From a virus: 38,364 bases of DNA. The notes under the pieces are model-generated. The model did no database searches. It was not told the origin of the DNA and worked only from the letters and a program-made list of their open reading frames with translations. Shown here in pieces: positions 1 to 7,808 of this stretch. The DNA lies in IMG/VR virus record IMGVR_UViG_3300025120_000183, positions 1-38,364 of that record. The stretch is one strand, 5' to 3'. Made by a program: the position numbers and the translations under genes. Within the stretch, counting starts at the first letter, position 1. Each line of letters begins with the position of its first letter.

Positions 1-262
1 TGCTAAAAAATGTCATACTAGGTACAAGAACTTCGTCACCTGGCCCTATACCACATGCAAGTAAACCTAACTGTTGAGCCGCAGTACCACTACCTACACC
101 AACTGCATTTGATATTAATCTTTTGGCTAGTAACCCTTCAAGTTTTTCTACCCACGGTCCATTTATAAACTGACTATTTTCTATACAATCATTCATGTTT
201 TTATCAATGGCAGATTTTACTGTGCTGTTCAACCGTTGTAGATTTGCATAAGGTACTTTCAT
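1..262 (-). CDS. DegT/DnrJ/EryC1-type PLP aminotransferase, N-terminal part (cut by window edge)
   Basis: Only the first 87 codons are present; the gene runs off the left edge. The visible part begins MKVPYANLQR and contains GSGTAAQQLGLLACGIGPGD, the N-terminal PLP-phosphate region of fold-type I sugar aminotransferases of the DegT/DnrJ/EryC1 family. The catalytic lysine lies outside the window. The start at 262 is chosen because its ATG overlaps the TGA of the upstream radical SAM gene (ATGA), the coupling seen throughout this operon; an in-frame ATG six bases earlier is possible. It is a second aminotransferase of the same family as the gene at 1440-2531 but clearly diverged. The likely role is amination of a keto-sugar nucleotide. 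Confidence 0.85.
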   Translation of the reverse strand, partial: MKVPYANLQRLNSTVKSAIDKNMNDCIENSQFINGPWVEKLEGLLAKRLISNAVGVGSGTAAQQLGLLACGIGPGDEVLVPSMTFFS

Positions 263-1443
263 TTCCATTTTTGTTCCAGTATCTCTTGCCAGTTGTTTTT
301 CATATAGGTGTCTGCTAATACCAAACTTATTGTGTGATCAAATGCATCTAAAAAACTTACATCAAATGGTTTAGGCACAATGCCTTTGCCGCCTATATGT
401 TTCTCAACTAGTTCTGCAACGTTACTATCTTCAATGTTACCAATAATGTATCTGTCAGTGCCAGGACGTTCAATAAATCCTGTTTCATGATACACATATA
501 GATTGCCTAAACTATCTATCGCAGTTGCTATCTGCGGAAATCCATATCTATTCATTTTAGTATAAGGCACCATTGTCAATGGACCGCTTGGTTTTCCATA
601 ACGTATAGGATCTAATTGATAACCATAATCTATATGGATATGCTTTAGATGTTCGCTTGATTTGCATTTTTCTTCAACTTGTTGAAATATATCAATCAAT
701 TGTTCACGTTCTGAATCGCCAAGATACAATGCACTTTGGCTGAAGTCTTCTCTCAATGTTATGAATTGTATTTTTTTATCCTGTGTGCTATTGATATCTT
801 CTATCATATCAAATACTTTTAAAACATTAGTAGAGTGCCCTGGGAGGATAATCCAGTTTATTCCAACCTTAGTATCGCCGTTTTGTTTTAAAAAGTTTCT
901 TAGATTTTCTTTTACCATTGCAAAACTTTTTGGTATTCTTGTAATATTTGCATAGCTTTGGTCATCATGCCCGTACACACTAACACGCATAACTTCTAGG
1001 TTTAATAACCCTGGTTGTTTTTCTAAAAGTTTTTTTGTAAGTGCATAACCATTGGTGTACATCTGCATGTTGAATTCGTTATCTGTTCCGTACTGAATAA
1101 TATCACCGATATATGGATTAGTCAATGGTTCTAGACCTCCGCTTATACGGAATCTATCTTGCCAGTTATCTCTGTCTCTTGGATCCTCATCCATTACACG
1201 TTTGAACACATCAAAACTTTTTTGTGCTATATTAGAATTATATTTTGCATTGTAGTTGCGACCGCAAAAGTGACAAAAGAATTGACAGTTTAATCCAGGA
1301 TATAGTCCTACTCTATTTGGATAGATATACTTGTGTGTAATTGCATGTCCTAAATGCCCACTGTTAAGCAAAGGCACAATGGTATTATCCCAATACTTGT
1401 TTACCTGCGTATCTGCTTTTGTATGTTTATATCCTAGTCTCAT
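259..1443 (-). CDS. Radical SAM enzyme in sugar cassette
   Basis: A 394-residue protein with the radical SAM cysteine motif CxxxCxxC at C53, C57 and C60 (CQFFCHFC), followed by an ISGGLEP motif near residue 100, the usual GGEP-like SAM-binding turn. The C-terminal third has no obvious SPASM cysteine cluster. It sits between two DegT-family aminotransferases with 4-base overlaps on both sides, so all are translated together. In desosamine-type pathways a radical SAM enzyme (DesII) deaminates a 4-amino-4,6-dideoxysugar between two such aminotransferases; that function is inferred here from gene order only. Radical SAM membership is certain, the substrate is not. Confidence 0.85.
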   Translation of the reverse strand: MRLGYKHTKADTQVNKYWDNTIVPLLNSGHLGHAITHKYIYPNRVGLYPGLNCQFFCHFCGRNYNAKYNSNIAQKSFDVFKRVMDEDPRDRDNWQDRFRISGGLEPLTNPYIGDIIQYGTDNEFNMQMYTNGYALTKKLLEKQPGLLNLEVMRVSVYGHDDQSYANITRIPKSFAMVKENLRNFLKQNGDTKVGINWIILPGHSTNVLKVFDMIEDINSTQDKKIQFITLREDFSQSALYLGDSEREQLIDIFQQVEEKCKSSEHLKHIHIDYGYQLDPIRYGKPSGPLTMVPYTKMNRYGFPQIATAIDSLGNLYVYHETGFIERPGTDRYIIGNIEDSNVAELVEKHIGGKGIVPKPFDVSFLDAFDHTISLVLADTYMKNNWQEILEQKWK

Positions 1444-2531
1444 TGTATATTATGTATTACTTTGTCAATTATATATTCAACTTCCAAGTCAGTTAGTTCA
1501 GGATATATTGGCAGACTAAGCACACGTCTTGATAAACTTGTACTACTTGCTAACAATGGTTTGACACCTCTAAACTCACCTATTTCATTTATTCCATGCT
1601 GGTAATGTACTTTAGTATCAATACCTTCTTCTTTTAATTTATTCTGTAAAGTATTACGATCATCAACATCTATCACAAACTTATGAAAGCAATGCTCTTT
1701 TACATTTGAACTGTCTATCAAGCAACGTACTGATGACTTTTGCTTAATACGTTCCATCCAGTAAAGGCCAATAGTTTTTCTGCGTTCTTGCCATTCATCG
1801 ATGTACTTTGCTTTTATAGATAAGGTTGCACAGTCAATTTCACTCATTCGACTATTGGTACCTCCAGTACTGTCATATCTGCCATTGCTTCTATAATTAC
1901 GTACAAACCCTTCCAGCAGTCTACTATCTGTAACCACTGCTCCGCCATTACCATAATTTGCAAAATTTTTTGTTGGATCAAAACTTATTGCACTTGGTGC
2001 TATTCTTTTTGAATCCCAACTAAGCCAATGTTGTGCGGCATCCTCTACTACTATCCAATCGTGTTCTTCAACAAGATTTTTAAATTTTTTTGCTTGATAA
2101 TTCTTTAAACTATTTCCAAATAAACCTACAAGGCAAATGGCCATAGTATCATAATGATGTTTAGATACACTAGCAACATCTAACATACCATGGTTATCTG
2201 TGTCAGCGACAATTACTTCCCAACCAGCATTAACCCATGAATTTGCAGTTGCACGAAATGTTAAGTTAGGTATTATAACTTGAGGAGTGCGTAAATTAAG
2301 TTGTTTGTAATAATAATGTGCAATTGCTTCTAAAGCCTGTGTTCCAGATGCAACAGTTATTGCATGATCACAGTGATTACGTTTTGCTAACCACGATTCA
2401 AACTCTTGTGTGTAGTTGCCATCCATAAGTTGACCGCTACGTAATACAATATCAACAGTATCAAGGACTTCAGCCCTTAGTCGGTTGTACTGCTTTTGGA
2501 GACCAGTAAACGGAATTCTTAATCCACTCAT
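1440..2531 (-). CDS. DegT/DnrJ/EryC1-family PLP-dependent sugar aminotransferase
   Basis: A near full-length family member (363 aa). Visible landmarks are IPFTGLQKQY at the N-terminus, ASGTQAL near 61-67 (PLP phosphate), VVEDAAQH near 161-168 (aspartate to the PLP ring), and FDPTKNFANYGNGGAVV with the Schiff-base lysine at about 188. It probably converts a nucleotide-linked keto-sugar to an amino-sugar using glutamate. The ATG at 2531 is used because the N-terminal family motif follows directly; a TTG four codons upstream is possible. This start lies 62 bases inside the 3' end of the epimerase gene, an unusually long overlap. The end overlaps the radical SAM gene by four bases. Confidence 0.9.
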   Translation of the reverse strand: MSGLRIPFTGLQKQYNRLRAEVLDTVDIVLRSGQLMDGNYTQEFESWLAKRNHCDHAITVASGTQALEAIAHYYYKQLNLRTPQVIIPNLTFRATANSWVNAGWEVIVADTDNHGMLDVASVSKHHYDTMAICLVGLFGNSLKNYQAKKFKNLVEEHDWIVVEDAAQHWLSWDSKRIAPSAISFDPTKNFANYGNGGAVVTDSRLLEGFVRNYRSNGRYDSTGGTNSRMSEIDCATLSIKAKYIDEWQERRKTIGLYWMERIKQKSSVRCLIDSSNVKEHCFHKFVIDVDDRNTLQNKLKEEGIDTKVHYQHGINEIGEFRGVKPLLASSTSLSRRVLSLPIYPELTDLEVEYIIDKVIHNIQ

Positions 2532-3465
2532 AATAGTTTTCAAGTCCTTCTTCTATTTCAACTGTAGGATTAAATTTGAATGCTAACATCGCTCTGGTGC
2601 AATCCAATGTGCCTCTGCTAGGCATGTCTGCTTTTTTAGCTCTTATTTTTACTTTACCTTTGCCTACTAACTTTACAATAGCATTAGCAACATCTACTAT
2701 TTTTTCTTTTTTGCCTCTGCTGATATTGTAGGTTCCGGTGACATCTTTTGTTATACTTGCAAGGGCAATGCCGGTGGCAGTATCTTTTGCATAGGTAAAA
2801 TCGAGAGTCTCGTCCTTGCCATTTACATACAAGGTATCTCCAGCAATAGCACGTTTAAAAAATGTTCCAATTACTCTATCGCTTATATCAGTTGGTCCAT
2901 ACACAGCAGTTGGGCGTATAATAATGTATTCTTGTCCGGTAGTGCGAGAGTATTCTTTAACAAGCTCTTCGCCTGCAATTTTCCAAATACTATATTGCCC
3001 ACTTGGATTAAGTGTATCATTCTCAGATGCATTTTCAAAGTCTCCGTATACCATACTAGAACTTATGTACACAACCTTCTTTGTTTTATGTCTGGCACAA
3101 CAATCTAAAATATTTGCAGTCCCCATACACATGGTTCTACTTGCCTCTACTGGATTTGCTTTTACTGCGGCTTCTCTAGGAAAACTTGCTAAATGTATTA
3201 CAACATCGGGTACAAACTTCTCAAAAACTTCGTCAATTTCAGGTGTACATATATCTTCTTTGAATATCTGCGTTTCCTTGTGTATCTGTTTCAGTCTTTG
3301 GTTTATTAAATGTTCTAGTTCTTCTGGAACTGTTGACCCGTACGTAGTAAGGGCATCAATTACTTGCACTTCGTGTTTTAAAGATTGTAGTGCTTTTACT
3401 ACATGATGTCCAATTAGTCCTAAACCACCAGTAACTAATATTCTTTGTTTTTTTGGTTTAGCCAT
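2470..3465 (-). CDS. NAD-dependent epimerase/dehydratase (extended SDR) for nucleotide sugars
   Basis: An extended short-chain dehydrogenase of about 331 aa. A Rossmann glycine motif GGLGLIG lies at 13-19 and the catalytic triad is visible as serines in YISSSMVYG (132-140) and YSIWK (157-161). The serine pattern is that of 4-epimerases rather than the Thr-Asp-Glu site of 4,6-dehydratases, so a UDP-hexose epimerase-like reaction is more likely than dehydration. The start at 3465 overlaps the ThyX stop by eight bases; an ATG at 3471 also fits. The last 14 or so residues follow the point where most relatives end and are read from the start of the aminotransferase gene, suggesting a lost ancestral stop. 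First gene of the sugar cassette. Confidence 0.88.
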   Translation of the reverse strand: MAKPKKQRILVTGGLGLIGHHVVKALQSLKHEVQVIDALTTYGSTVPEELEHLINQRLKQIHKETQIFKEDICTPEIDEVFEKFVPDVVIHLASFPREAAVKANPVEASRTMCMGTANILDCCARHKTKKVVYISSSMVYGDFENASENDTLNPSGQYSIWKIAGEELVKEYSRTTGQEYIIIRPTAVYGPTDISDRVIGTFFKRAIAGDTLYVNGKDETLDFTYAKDTATGIALASITKDVTGTYNISRGKKEKIVDVANAIVKLVGKGKVKIRAKKADMPSRGTLDCTRAMLAFKFNPTVEIEEGLENYYEWIKNSVYWSPKAVQPTKG

Positions 3466-4132
3466 TTGCATATGCCTTTATGTTAGGAAATATTTTTGCT
3501 ACTGCATCAGCACAGGCATGTGCAATATCCATGTGTTCTTGTTGTGTGCCATTTGCACTCCGAAGCTCAATATAGTGTATCCATGAACGTATTGTTCCGT
3601 TCATGTACAGTGTGGTTTTGGTTAAGCCTTCAGGTAATACCTTACGTGCTTGTTCTTTGGCAATGCCTTTTTTAATAGCCCAGTCATATTCTTTTTTGGC
3701 TAACACTGCAATACGGCGTTGTGCCCAGTCCCATTCCTGTTGAAGTTTTCCATCATCCGTTTTGATACTGTTTTGCCTATTCTTTTCATCCTGTAGACGT
3801 GCTTCTGAATATTCAAACATGTCCCCTTGCTCTTCAGGATTGGCATATCGTTGCGAAAACTCTTGGAAACTAAAACTTCTATGTCGCACTATTTGATGTG
3901 CAATATCACGAGTGGTTTGAATTTCTAAACAAGCACTTGCCATTTCAAAAGGGCTCCAGTGTTTGTGCTTTACCAAATAGTTAAGCAACCTTTCGTGAGT
4001 GGCAGTGTTTATTTGATGATTAGGATTGGAAACTTTTGCACAGTAAGCAATTAAATCTTGAACGCCCAACAGTGGTTCTTCATATGTTGTAAACTCACTT
4101 GGCTTGCTATATGATACTAATTTTACTTTCAT
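3458..4132 (-). CDS. thyX: Flavin-dependent thymidylate synthase ThyX
   Basis: A 224-residue ThyX. The signature RHRxxSxxxxSxR is exact at residues 83-95 (RHRSFSFQEFSQR), preceded by HKHWSPFE (57-64) that binds FAD/folate. A second conserved block near residues 163-195 (ARKVLPEGLTKTTLYMNGTI) carries the dUMP-binding arginines, and the C-terminal helix follows. The enzyme methylates dUMP to dTMP with methylenetetrahydrofolate, FAD and NADPH, supplying thymidine for phage DNA synthesis; ThyX is common in marine phages. The ATG overlaps the TGA of the upstream gene (ATGA). Length and motifs are complete, so it should be active. Confidence 0.97.
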   Translation of the reverse strand: MKVKLVSYSKPSEFTTYEEPLLGVQDLIAYCAKVSNPNHQINTATHERLLNYLVKHKHWSPFEMASACLEIQTTRDIAHQIVRHRSFSFQEFSQRYANPEEQGDMFEYSEARLQDEKNRQNSIKTDDGKLQQEWDWAQRRIAVLAKKEYDWAIKKGIAKEQARKVLPEGLTKTTLYMNGTIRSWIHYIELRSANGTQQEHMDIAHACADAVAKIFPNIKAYANG

Positions 4133-4434
4133 AGTTTTTCTAGATATCCTTTTGTTAAGGGTTCGATTCTATTTGCTACTGCATTTACATCAACAACAAA
4201 GTCCAATTTGACTACTTCTTTATTGTGTATTGTACCCATGTTTTTACTTACAACTACTTCGATATCTTCAATATCTAATCCTTGTTTCCTTAAGGTACTG
4301 AGGTTAATTGTTCGTTGTTTTCCATCAGCTAATTTAAAAACAACTTTCTTTACACAATCAATAGGAATCATCTCTTGATCAATAGAGTCAATTAATTGTT
4401 TCCATTTATCAAGTTTACTAAATGCTATGTCCAT
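4129..4434 (-). CDS. Small conserved phage protein, unknown function
   Basis: A 101-residue acidic/hydrophobic mixed protein with no membrane segment and no motif I recognise. It starts MDIAFSKLDKWKQLID and is read directly after the stop of the upstream gene (the TAA at 4435-4437 abuts the ATG at 4434), and its own stop overlaps thyX (ATGA). The tight coupling supports it as a real gene. I cannot assign a function. Confidence 0.75.
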   Translation of the reverse strand: MDIAFSKLDKWKQLIDSIDQEMIPIDCVKKVVFKLADGKQRTINLSTLRKQGLDIEDIEVVVSKNMGTIHNKEVVKLDFVVDVNAVANRIEPLTKGYLEKL

Positions 4435-5181
4435 TTATGCTTTTGCTTTGGCTGGTCTTCCACGTTTCTTTTTAGCAGGTACAGCTGGCACGCCCATCAT
4501 GGCGTTTGCTTCATTTTGCATACGTTGTGCTTCGGCTATCATGCCTTGTGCTTCAGTGGCCATTTTGTCTGCCTGGGCTTTCATATTGTTTGCAATTGCA
4601 TCATCAGACAATGCACCAGTTACTGGAGCTGCCATCGTTCCCTGGGGATTTGCATTTACGACACCTTTATGAGAAGTTTCTGTCAATGCACCCGGTAAAG
4701 GAACATTAGCACCAGGGCCACCTATATCCATATTTCTTTCATTTACACGTCTACCCATAGCATCTCTTTGAACCTGTTTTCCTGACATTCCAGCTTCACT
4801 ATCTAGTTTCGCTAGCCTATCTACTGCTTCTTGCCCGGTTTTCATTTCGTTTAAAATTTTATTCATTTCGTCTAAACGTACATGGCTTTGTGGCGTTGGT
4901 GTTAATATAATTTGTTCGCATTGTATTTTTTTAAGCATACTTTCATTATGTAATCTATTAAGTATTACTGAACCATCGCTAAAATATTTACTACCTAATG
5001 CATCGCCTAAATTTTCTGCTGCCTGGCCTTCTGTGCTTTCAATCGCTTTCATTAAGTCGTCATGCATCTGTTGTTGTAGCAGATCTGGATAAATTGCTAT
5101 GCACATATGTGGCTCGTTTGGAACTTCGTTGAATACAACAACGACCTTACGTTCGCCACTTCTTCCTACATGTTTAATCAT
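4435..5181 (-). CDS. Conserved phage protein with C-terminal AT-hook-like basic tail
   Basis: A 248-residue protein. The first 90 residues look globular (VVVVFNEVPNEPHMCIAIYP), the middle is glycine/proline rich and likely disordered, a helical Ala/Met/Gln-rich segment at about 195-232 could form a coiled coil, and the end is KKKRGRPAKAKA, a GRP-centred AT-hook-like motif that could bind AT-rich DNA. DNA binding is inferred from that tail only. The start overlaps the stop of the upstream gene by eight bases. Function unknown. Confidence 0.75.
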   Translation of the reverse strand: MIKHVGRSGERKVVVVFNEVPNEPHMCIAIYPDLLQQQMHDDLMKAIESTEGQAAENLGDALGSKYFSDGSVILNRLHNESMLKKIQCEQIILTPTPQSHVRLDEMNKILNEMKTGQEAVDRLAKLDSEAGMSGKQVQRDAMGRRVNERNMDIGGPGANVPLPGALTETSHKGVVNANPQGTMAAPVTGALSDDAIANNMKAQADKMATEAQGMIAEAQRMQNEANAMMGVPAVPAKKKRGRPAKAKA

Positions 5182-5446
5182 TTTTTGTTTCTCCTTCAGC
5201 TTCGGACGTCTCTTCAGCTTCTGTTACTTTGGGTTGGTTGGCTAAGAGCCATTTGACTATTCTATCATAGGTTAAACCTACCACATGTAGCTCTTTTGCC
5301 GCAAATGCACCTTTTGAGGATGCAATTTCAATTATTGTTTTGCAAGTTTGAATATCACCAATGCGAAGTTGAATCTCTTCTTCTTTTGGTGCTTCTACAG
5401 CCGGCTCTTCTGGCTTGGGCATTTGTATTTCTTTGTTATCTGTCAT
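5174..5446 (-). CDS. Small acidic phage protein, unknown function
   Basis: A 90-residue protein with acidic, low-complexity ends (PKPEEPAVEAPKEEE and EAEETSEAEGE) around a globular core LRIGDIQTCKTIIEIASSKGAFAAKELHVVG. First gene after a 68-base gap, with a ribosome site AGGATAATT upstream of the ATG. I do not recognise a named family. It is probably co-transcribed with the downstream AT-hook-tailed protein. Confidence 0.75.
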   Translation of the reverse strand: MTDNKEIQMPKPEEPAVEAPKEEEIQLRIGDIQTCKTIIEIASSKGAFAAKELHVVGLTYDRIVKWLLANQPKVTEAEETSEAEGETKND

Positions 5447-5514
5447 ACTTTTAATTATCCTAATGTTAGTTAACTACGTAGTTTATTTACTGTTTTATTG
5501 CAGTTTAGGTAAAA
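5447..5514. other. Short intergenic leader with palindrome
   Basis: The 68-base gap holds a 12-base palindrome AACTACGTAGTT near 5472 and the 12-mer TTAGTTAACTAC (5466-5477), which recurs at 34893-34904. On the minus strand an AGTAAATA late-promoter-like box lies upstream of the start at 5446. No clear sigma70 promoter is visible. Confidence 0.4.
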
Positions 5515-5706
5515 TTAGTAGTCTGGTCTCTCCATAAAACACGCAGTTTCTGGATCGTTATACTCTAATTCGTATCTGCAGGTTATGTACCATTCACGTG
5601 AATTAGCCCAGTCTGGAGCATCAGTGCCATCATATATAGCAACTTCATCTAGTGCAGTAACATCTGCACCTGTTAATAATCCATACTCTGGTTGCTTATG
5701 ACTCAT
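5515..5706 (-). CDS. Small hypothetical protein downstream of VWA gene
   Basis: A 63-residue protein starting MSHKQPEYGLLTGADVTALD. The reading frame is open upstream to 5817, but the ATG at 5706 is preferred because the longer form would be buried in the VWA gene and this start overlaps the VWA stop by only 11 bases. It is acidic and soluble, with YITCRYELEYN and an aromatic C-terminus. No family recognised; probably translationally coupled to the VWA protein. Confidence 0.65.
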   Translation of the reverse strand: MSHKQPEYGLLTGADVTALDEVAIYDGTDAPDWANSREWYITCRYELEYNDPETACFMERPDY

Positions 5707-6952
5707 CTTCGTATAATGCCCATGTACCAAAGGGCGGATTAGGATTCTTATCGCCGTGGATAATAAACACTGTGTCACAGTAGTTGGCGTCACCCCAACT
5801 ATCCCATGGATAACCATCTGTGAACATTACTAGTCTTTTAGGGTCAATTGCTTCTTCCTTAAGATAATTAAACACACAATCAAAGTCAGTACCGCCACCA
5901 CCTTTGATTTCATATTCGTCAATTTCGTCTATGTTATCATCTGTAAACACCTGCACATTGTACACCTGTGTATCAAAACAACATAGTGTGACACGGAATT
6001 GTCCATACTCTTCCATTATGCCTTTGACTTCACTCATAAAGTCTCTGCCTTGTACTTCGCCAATCGATCCACTCATATCCAATGCACAAAAGATATCAAT
6101 ATATTCATCATTGTCCATACCAGGAAGTATAGCATCCATGTGCCAACCCTTACGGTGCATACGTTTAAATGTATAGTCCGACTTAATACATGACTGCATC
6201 TGCATACGTAGTAGATCTCTCCAGTTCATTTTAGGCTCAGTTAGTTGTGCAACAATACGTCTAACACCAACAGGCACATTACCTGGATCACTGGCCTGGG
6301 CCGCACTAAGCATAGCTTCTTTTATTTCTTCTTTGATCTTTTCACGTTCTTCTTTACTATATTTTGTAGGACCACTCTTGCCATCTTCGCCTTCGCCCTC
6401 ACCTTCTTTACCATCCAAGTGCTGGTCGATCATCTGCTTTACAAGTTGATCCATGTCGATCTTATCAGCATTTTCGTACAGGTCATCATAGACTTCTTCA
6501 CTGGCCCAATCCTCATACTTGACGTCATACAAACAAGGAACAGTGGTAATAAACTCACCAACTCTGTGTTTTTTAAGATCAGCATTAACACAATAGTCAG
6601 CGGCTATGTTATGCAACTGTGGATCTCTGTCACCACGTCTACCCATATGATCATATACACAGTGTAGCACTTCATGTCCAAAAAGAAATTCAACTTCTTT
6701 AGGACGTAGCATTTTAATAAACTTTGAATTGTAGTAAAAGTTTCTACCATCAGTTGCGGCAGTCGCACACCATTCATCAGCATTAACAAGTTTCAAACGT
6801 GTTGCTAAGTTACCAAAGAAACTAGCACGTAACAACATACCAACACGTGCAGTAATTAATATTTCACGTACTTCTCTATCTCTTGCAGGATCCATTGGAC
6901 CTAGTATGTCCTTAAACTTTTCTGCAATATCCTTGTTTACTGTATCTGCCAT
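5696..6952 (-). CDS. Metallopeptidase-like (HExxH) and VWA-domain protein, partner of MoxR-type ATPase
   Basis: A 418-residue two-domain protein. The N-terminal half carries a zincin-like HEVLH at 93-97, as in DUF2201-type putative metallopeptidases; an acidic Gly/Glu-rich linker spans about 180-210. The C-terminal half is a von Willebrand A domain with a complete metal-ion site: DMSGS at 292-296, the threonine in GGGGTDF (351-357) and FTDG near 377. VWA proteins of this kind work with MoxR/CbbQ-type AAA+ ATPases to remodel or load metal into target proteins, and such an ATPase is encoded at 9424-10518. The gene has its own strong promoter. The target is unknown. Confidence 0.88.
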   Translation of the reverse strand: MADTVNKDIAEKFKDILGPMDPARDREVREILITARVGMLLRASFFGNLATRLKLVNADEWCATAATDGRNFYYNSKFIKMLRPKEVEFLFGHEVLHCVYDHMGRRGDRDPQLHNIAADYCVNADLKKHRVGEFITTVPCLYDVKYEDWASEEVYDDLYENADKIDMDQLVKQMIDQHLDGKEGEGEGEDGKSGPTKYSKEEREKIKEEIKEAMLSAAQASDPGNVPVGVRRIVAQLTEPKMNWRDLLRMQMQSCIKSDYTFKRMHRKGWHMDAILPGMDNDEYIDIFCALDMSGSIGEVQGRDFMSEVKGIMEEYGQFRVTLCCFDTQVYNVQVFTDDNIDEIDEYEIKGGGGTDFDCVFNYLKEEAIDPKRLVMFTDGYPWDSWGDANYCDTVFIIHGDKNPNPPFGTWALYEDES

Positions 6953-6965
6953 CTAGTACTCCTAA

Positions 6966-7010
6966 TTTCTAACTGTATATACATTATAACACATATATTG
7001 ATTGTGTCAA
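6966..7010 (-). promoter_or_regulatory. Sigma70-like promoter with AGTTAGAAA box for the VWA gene
   Basis: On the minus strand: TTGACA (7010-7005), 16-bp spacer, TATAAT (6988-6983), then AGTTAGAAA (6974-6966) and an AGGAG ribosome site before the ATG at 6952. Both hexamers are perfect. The TGA stop of the upstream gene (7009-7007) lies inside the -35 hexamer. Confidence 0.85.
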
Positions 7011-7189
7011 CCTATTTTGCCATTAAGGGGCAAAATTGTTATTTGTATATTCCAGTTATCTGGATCATTCATTTCGAGACTTTCTTCACCGCCTGCATCT
7101 GCCAGTTCTTTGTTTTCGTATACACCAACTAACTGTCTATATTCTGAATGTTTATTTTGTTTTTCAACAACGTAGATACTCATTGTCAT
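7007..7189 (-). CDS. Small hypothetical protein
   Basis: A 60-residue protein (MTMSIYVVEKQNKHSEYRQL) with an alternating beta pattern and a short helix, resembling small phage proteins that open with IYVV. The start overlaps the SufE stop (ATGA), and its stop is embedded in the next promoter. No function can be assigned. Confidence 0.7.
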   Translation of the reverse strand: MTMSIYVVEKQNKHSEYRQLVGVYENKELADAGGEESLEMNDPDNWNIQITILPLNGKIG

Positions 7190-7587
7190 AGTATTGCTAT
7201 CCTTTTCTGAATATTGTCTACTAGACTGCTTAGACCGTTTCTACGTTGTGCAGTAAGCAATTGTCGTATACCTAGAGTCTCTATTTGCTCTTTGGTAATT
7301 TGTTTGGCATGTGCGAGTGTTATATCGCTAAAACAATCGCATATTATACTAGTAATACCTTTGGTTATCATTGCGTCACTATCATAGTATACTTTCACTG
7401 TATTTTCTACGAGTCCAACATCAATCCATATTTGACTCATACAACCTCTTACTAATCTATCTTCAGTTCTAAGATCTTTTGGCAATGATGTTGTGTTTTT
7501 CGCAAGATCAATAATATACATGAGTCTATCATTTTCATCCAAAAAGTCAAACTCATCTCGCCATTTTTGTATTTTTGCAAGTGTCAT
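7186..7587 (-). CDS. sufE: SufE-like sulfur acceptor protein
   Basis: A 133-residue protein matching SufE along its whole length: an N-terminal helix with FLDENDRLMYIIDLAK, the catalytic-loop motif RGCMSQIWI with cysteine at 49, a DSDAMITKGI segment, and a C-terminal LTAQRRNGL helix. SufE accepts persulfide sulfur from the cysteine desulfurase SufS and boosts it for Fe-S cluster assembly. The active-site cysteine is present, so sulfur transfer is plausible. The ATG at 7587 gives a four-base ATGA overlap with the Smr gene; a longer start six codons upstream is less likely. A phage copy suggests support of host Fe-S assembly, perhaps for the radical SAM enzymes here (inference). Confidence 0.92.
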   Translation of the reverse strand: MTLAKIQKWRDEFDFLDENDRLMYIIDLAKNTTSLPKDLRTEDRLVRGCMSQIWIDVGLVENTVKVYYDSDAMITKGITSIICDCFSDITLAHAKQITKEQIETLGIRQLLTAQRRNGLSSLVDNIQKRIAIL

Positions 7588-7808
7588 CGCAGTCTTACTT
7601 TCCAACTGCCTGCATTATATGGTTCAGTTTGCCATGATCGTGCATGTACACAGGCTTCACACCAACGAGGAAATTCTTTTTGAATTGCTCCATGCCCTGT
7701 AATTACTCTAATATGTTTTTCTTTATCTAAACTTCGTTCGTATGCAAAAGCTATAAATGTTCTCCAGGCGTCATGTATTTTGTATCCGTGTAGGTCAACA
7801 GTTTTCAT
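7584..7808 (-). CDS. Smr-domain protein (small MutS-related)
   Basis: A stand-alone Smr domain of 74 residues. It begins MKTVDLHGYKIHDAW with the DLHG motif and contains ITGHGAIQKEF, the second conserved Smr block (usually GKG; here GHG). Smr domains bind or nick nucleic acids: MutS2-associated forms act on DNA or stalled ribosomes, and stand-alone forms cleave mRNA near stalled ribosomes. The start at 7808 overlaps the upstream stop by four bases. DNA or RNA binding is known for the family; the role here is inferred. Confidence 0.85.
   Translation of the reverse strand: MKTVDLHGYKIHDAWRTFIAFAYERSLDKEKHIRVITGHGAIQKEFPRWCEACVHARSWQTEPYNAGSWKVRLR

Noticed and set aside
2816-3406. A 196-codon plus-strand open frame
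   Set aside because: It lies antisense to the epimerase gene, whose Rossmann and YxxxK motifs are intact; the frame has no ribosome site and a composition expected of an antisense shadow.
4396-4709. Three plus-strand frames over 60 codons
   Set aside because: They mirror the alanine/methionine-rich tail of the minus-strand gene and have no start signals.
6245-6667. A 140-codon plus-strand open frame rich in Phe/Ile/Thr
   Set aside because: Antisense to the VWA protein's acidic linker and HEVLH region; the bias results from reading the opposite strand of Glu/Lys-rich codons.
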